From: Neolewinella persica DSM 23188
Lineage (GTDB): Bacteria > Bacteroidota > Bacteroidia > Chitinophagales > Saprospiraceae
Assembly: GCF_000373105.1 (NCBI RefSeq)
Contig: NZ_KB890413.1
Coordinates: forward strand, 131,399-195,398
Length of the DNA stretch: 64,000 bases
Direction: 5' to 3'
A model generated the notes under the pieces. That model was not told the DNA's origin and made no database searches. It saw only the letters and a list, made by a program, of their open reading frames with translations. The translations under genes and the position numbers were made by a program. Below are positions 61,028-64,000 of this stretch, piece after piece; positions within the stretch are counted from its first letter, which is position 1; each line of letters begins with the position of its first letter.

Positions 61028-61085
61028 GCTTAATACTGGATTAGAGCTGTCCAGTAAAATTAGGGCACGCCATGATTTCACGCTG

Positions 61086-61100
61086 CATTTTGACAAAATG
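61086..61100. promoter_or_regulatory. palindrome between tdh and the Lrp gene
   Basis: CATTTTGACAAAATG is a perfect 7-bp inverted repeat around one base. It lies 58 bp from tdh and 91 bp from the Lrp-type gene. Lrp/AsnC proteins bind AT-rich palindromes of about 15 bp, so it is a candidate site for the divergent regulator. Confidence 0.5.
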
Positions 61101-61191
61101 AGCGAATAATAACGGTTAATTGCAAATATTCCCGTTTTTTTACTCCGCAAAACAGTTGTCTGACTAACAATCCGCGAAAATTCTTGTGTCC

Positions 61192-61656
61192 ATGCAGTTA
61201 AAAATTGACGAAACAGACCTTATCATTCTACGCATCCTACAGGAAGACTCCAAGAAGACGGCCAAGGAAATTGCGGCACGCCTCAACCTGACGGCATCAC
61301 CCGTTTATGACCGGATCAAACGGCTGGAGAAGCAGGGGTTTATTAAAAAGTACGTGGTTATCCTGGATAAAAAGCTTTTTGATCTTCCGGTGACGGCCTT
61401 CTGTCAGGTCTCCATGCGGTACCACGATAAAACTTTCATCGAGCAGTTTGAGGACCAAATTCAGGCCCTGGAGGAAGTCCAGGAGTGTTATCACATGGCG
61501 GGGAGAGTGGACTTCATCCTGAAGGTTAACAGCCGGAGCCTTGAAGACTACCACAACTTTATTAAGAACAAGCTTTCTAAAATCGAGAACATTGGGGAAC
61601 TGAACAGCACCTTCGTACTGAAGGACATCAAGCATACCTCGGCGCTGAACATCTAG
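61192..61656 (+). CDS. Lrp/AsnC-family transcriptional regulator
   Basis: A 154-residue regulator. The N-terminal winged helix is DETDLIILRILQEDSKKTAK followed by EIAARLNLTASPVYDRIKRL. A RAM (amino-acid-binding) domain follows with AFCQVSMRYHDKTFIEQFED, VQECYHMAGRVDFILKVNSR and the closing STFVLKDIKHTSAL. A GTG two codons upstream (61186) is an alternative start. It is divergent from tdh-kbl, so it probably senses an amino acid such as threonine, glycine or leucine and controls that operon, as Lrp does for tdh-kbl in E. coli; this is inference. Confidence 0.92.
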   Translation: MQLKIDETDLIILRILQEDSKKTAKEIAARLNLTASPVYDRIKRLEKQGFIKKYVVILDKKLFDLPVTAFCQVSMRYHDKTFIEQFEDQIQALEEVQECYHMAGRVDFILKVNSRSLEDYHNFIKNKLSKIENIGELNSTFVLKDIKHTSALNI

Positions 61657-61690
61657 AGTGACTCACTCCTTCAACTACTCACTCATTCGG
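61656..61690. repeat. octamer-phased ACTC array filling a convergent gap
   Basis: ACTC at 61661 and 61677, with CTTC at 61669 and ATTC at 61685, keep an 8-bp step; a single GAGT lies at 61656. The array spans exactly the gap between the Lrp-type stop codon and the stop codon of the acetate kinase fusion. Confidence 0.55.
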
Positions 61691-63505
61691 CTAACCAACC
61701 ATCACCCGCCGCTTCCGCAGCGTCCCCTGTTGCCCGGTCTCCTCCAATACGCCCTCGTCGCCGGAGTTAATTTCCGCAGCGTTCCCCTCGTCGGTATCAA
61801 TGTGCATTTCCAGTTTATACTTTGGGGATACCCGGATGAGGACGTTGCCGAAGGTCAGGCTACGCTCGCCGCTACCGACGGCCACCTCGACGATGTCGCG
61901 GTCAGCGACACCAAATATGGCGGCATCCTCCGGCGTCATGTGGATGTGCCGCCAGGCACATATTACTCCGTCCTCCAGATTGAATTCACCGGCGGGCCCA
62001 ATCAGCTTGCAACCAGGCGTATTCTCCACCTTTCCGGATTCCCGGACCGGGGCATCGATGCCCAGGAAAAATTCATCCGTCCGACTGATTTCAAGCTGGT
62101 CTTTGCTGCGGACAGGGCCTAGCACGCGCACACGTTCGATGGTGTTTCGTGGGCCAACCACCGTCACGGTCTCCTCCGCCGCAAACTGGCCCGGCTGGCT
62201 CAACCATTTCCGCACCTTTAACTCGTGGCCTTTACCGAAAAGCGCCTCTACAGTCTCTTGCCGAAGGTGAATGTGCCGGGCAGAGATGGCAACGGGGATG
62301 GTTGGCAGGGTATTCACGGCATCGGCCTTTTCGATCAGCTTACCGCATTCCCGGGCGATGGCAAGTTGCTCGTCGGTCCGTACTGCCAGCAACTTCACAC
62401 GGCTGTGCTGCATGCTAAAGTCCACTACCGGTGTAGTTTCAGAAAGCTCAACAGAGTGGTTTTTGTCTTCGTTAATGATGGCCCCCAGATAATCCAGCCG
62501 CTGGCTGGCCCGGTGGCGGACTACGGCGCTGTTCTCCCCAACTCCTCCGGTGAATACGATGGCATCGACACCGCCCATAACGGCGGCGTAGGCACCAATG
62601 TACTTTCGGATTCGGTGCGTATAGACTTGTAGCGCAAGCTGACAATCGGCGTCTCCTTCGGAAGCTTTTTCCAGGATGGTACGCATATCGCTGCCTACCC
62701 CGGACAAACCAGCGAGCCCACTTTCGCGATTCAACAGGTGATCTATTTCGCCGGTATTCAAGTCCGCCTGTTCGTGAAGGTAATGGATGATGCCAGGGTC
62801 AATATCCCCCGACCTGGTCCCCATCACCAGGCCTTCCAGCGGCGTCATGCCCATGCTCGTTTCGATAGAACGGCCGAATTCGATCGCCGTAACGCTGCCA
62901 CCACTACCGAGGTGACAGGTGATGATGCGGAGGTCATGAGGAGAGCTGCCGAGGAATTTAGCGGCGGTAGCTGCCACGTATTTATGGCTGGTACCGTGGA
63001 ACCCGTAGCGGCGAATGCCGTGTTGAGCCATCAATTCCTTTGGCAAAGCGTAAGTCTTGGCCCGGCGGGGCAGGCTTTGGTGGAAGGCTGTGTCGAAAAC
63101 GGCGAAATGGTCAATATCCGGGAACAGCTCCCTGGCTGCGCGGATACCGCGCAGGTTGACGGGGTTGTGCAGCGGGGCCAGCTTGCTCAATTGTTCGATC
63201 TTTGCTTCTACGTCCGCGCCCACCAAAGTTGCCCGGTCAAAATCTTCTCCTCCATGGACAACACGGTGGCCAACACCAGCAATTTCGGTCCCACTCAGTT
63301 TATCTTTCAGGGCCTCCAGGCAGACAGAAATGGTACGTTCCGCCCCCTTATTTTCCAGCTCGATGGTGGTACCGTCGGAAAAGGTGATCACCGGCTGATC
63401 AAGCAGGCGTTCGGCCAGCATTTCCAGGTGACGTTTTCCTGTGTCAGGGTCGATGACGGCAGCTTTTACAGAGGAAGAACCGGCGTTGATAACGAGAATG
63501 TGCAT
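61691..63505 (-). CDS. acetate kinase fused to PduL-type phosphotransacylase
   Basis: A 604-residue two-domain enzyme. Residues 1 to about 395 are acetate kinase: VINAGSSSVK with N7, GVGHRVVHGG, FDTAFHQSLP, RYGFHGTSHKYV, CHLGSGGSVTAIEFGRSIET and FTGGVGENSA. Residues about 405-604 are a PduL phosphotransacylase: VAISARHIHL carries the first zinc HxH pair, VTVVGPRNTIERVRVLGPVR follows, and VICAWRHIHMTPEDAAIFGV is the second His pair. Together they interconvert acetyl-CoA and acetate with ATP formation through acetyl phosphate, in one polypeptide. No separate pta is present. The domain boundary is a short linker near KADAVNTLPTIP. Confidence 0.93.
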   Translation of the reverse strand: MHILVINAGSSSVKAAVIDPDTGKRHLEMLAERLLDQPVITFSDGTTIELENKGAERTISVCLEALKDKLSGTEIAGVGHRVVHGGEDFDRATLVGADVEAKIEQLSKLAPLHNPVNLRGIRAARELFPDIDHFAVFDTAFHQSLPRRAKTYALPKELMAQHGIRRYGFHGTSHKYVAATAAKFLGSSPHDLRIITCHLGSGGSVTAIEFGRSIETSMGMTPLEGLVMGTRSGDIDPGIIHYLHEQADLNTGEIDHLLNRESGLAGLSGVGSDMRTILEKASEGDADCQLALQVYTHRIRKYIGAYAAVMGGVDAIVFTGGVGENSAVVRHRASQRLDYLGAIINEDKNHSVELSETTPVVDFSMQHSRVKLLAVRTDEQLAIARECGKLIEKADAVNTLPTIPVAISARHIHLRQETVEALFGKGHELKVRKWLSQPGQFAAEETVTVVGPRNTIERVRVLGPVRSKDQLEISRTDEFFLGIDAPVRESGKVENTPGCKLIGPAGEFNLEDGVICAWRHIHMTPEDAAIFGVADRDIVEVAVGSGERSLTFGNVLIRVSPKYKLEMHIDTDEGNAAEINSGDEGVLEETGQQGTLRKRRVMVG

Positions 63506-63631
63506 GCGTAAGGTGGACGTAATTAAGGTAAAAGGGATGAAGTATTTAGTGACCTAACATTGCGCTTGCTGTGGGGTTTAGTTCAGTGGATAAGTTTAGC
63601 GCTGCGCTTGCTGGTGCTGGCATATTAGGGT

Positions 63632-64000
63632 TTAAGCATTACGCTCCAACCACTCCACAAACAACCGCATCCCAAACCCGGTGGCCTGCCGGTCCTTGGC
63701 GTAAGGACCTTGCTTCAGTGCTACCCCGGCGATGTCGAAATGGATAAAGGCTGGATGATCGCCAGTGAAGAATTCCAGAAATTTAAAGGCATCGATGGCG
63801 CCATTGATCGGTCGGCCGGAGTAGTTTTTGATGTCGGCCACATCGCTGTCCAATCCGGACATATAGTCGTCCCAGGTCGGCAATGGCCAAACGCGTTCGC
63901 CGCAAGCTGTTCCCGCCTTGGTAAAAGACTTCACCAGCGCGTTGTTCTTGCTCATCATCGCTCCGCACTCGTAACCGAAGGTCCGTACGGCACTGCCCGT
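63632..64000 (-). CDS. M17 leucyl aminopeptidase-family protein (C-terminal part)
   Basis: Runs off the right edge; 122 codons are visible in frame from 64000 to the stop. The sequence TGSAVRTFGYECGAMMSKNN followed by ALVKSFTKAGTACGERVWPL matches the M17 catalytic domain after its metal centre. Then come KNYSGRPINGAIDAFKFLEF and FIHFDIAGVALKQGPYAKDR, with a closing GFGMRLFVEWLE. The apparent internal ATG at 63958 is not the real start. M17 enzymes are cytoplasmic hexameric zinc or manganese aminopeptidases. Variant residues (AIDA, HFDIAG) are usual for Bacteroidota members. Confidence 0.88.
   Translation of the reverse strand, partial: TGSAVRTFGYECGAMMSKNNALVKSFTKAGTACGERVWPLPTWDDYMSGLDSDVADIKNYSGRPINGAIDAFKFLEFFTGDHPAFIHFDIAGVALKQGPYAKDRQATGFGMRLFVEWLERNA

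Noticed and set aside
63540-63631. Possible tRNA or small RNA upstream of the acetate kinase fusion
   Set aside because: A GCGCTTGCTG direct repeat is present, but no cloverleaf or T-loop could be formed by eye.

Overview
The window looks like a chromosome segment of a marine-type Bacteroidota, most plausibly a Lewinella-like member of the Saprospiria. The pointers are a TonB receptor with an N-terminal carboxypeptidase-regulatory-like domain followed by a DUF4249 lipoprotein, a type IX secretion sorting domain, a giant HYR-repeat surface protein, several lipoproteins, an NAD-type threonine dehydrogenase, and promoter-like TAnnTTTG elements in place of E. coli -10 boxes. I see no rRNA, tRNA, CRISPR array, transposase or integrase. 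Species assignment is inference.

Layout. 1-12 kb: PolB-like exonuclease, feoAB iron uptake, a GT39-type membrane glycosyltransferase, a TPR protein and two unrecognised proteins (216 and 1128 aa). 12-20 kb: AraC regulator divergent from an MFS transporter, TonB receptor + DUF4249 lipoprotein, then an ECF sigma / small protein / MscS-like channel operon. 20-30 kb: lipoproteins, a Zn-ribbon methyltransferase, a GH3-beta-lactamase fusion, CIA30 protein, nucleoside hydrolase, a T9SS cargo protein, a DHFR-like reductase and a low-molecular-weight phosphatase. 30.8-42.9 kb: one 4050-residue protein with FG-GAP-like repeats and about 35 HYR-type repeats. 43-54 kb is accessory and rearranged: an AT-rich AbiE-type toxin-antitoxin pair with a perfect inverted-repeat operator, a truncated aminotransferase, an esterase broken by an amber codon, two intact methionine-type aminotransferases with an omega-amidase, and a deleted copy of a Tat-exported beta-propeller gene. 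54-64 kb is core metabolism: epimerase, ECF sigma factor, sulfatase, amine oxidase, threonine catabolism (tdh-kbl with a divergent Lrp regulator), an acetate kinase-PduL fusion and the end of an M17 aminopeptidase.

The most unusual content lies between the genes. First, an 18-bp word, TGCACCTGCGGCCGCGCC, occurs eight times exactly and about nine more times with one to three changes, in both orientations, between genes and inside them in all three of its forward reading frames. Second, gene ends are marked by low-complexity arrays in which a short core word recurs every 8 bp and returns as its reverse complement in the second half; the core differs from locus to locus. The two often occur together: 18-bp head, short spacer, octamer-phased array. 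One such composite lies inside the nucleoside hydrolase coding sequence. Head copies also sit at the breakpoint of the truncated aminotransferase and against the first codons of the deleted propeller gene. I regard this head-plus-octamer family as the best candidate for something undescribed here.
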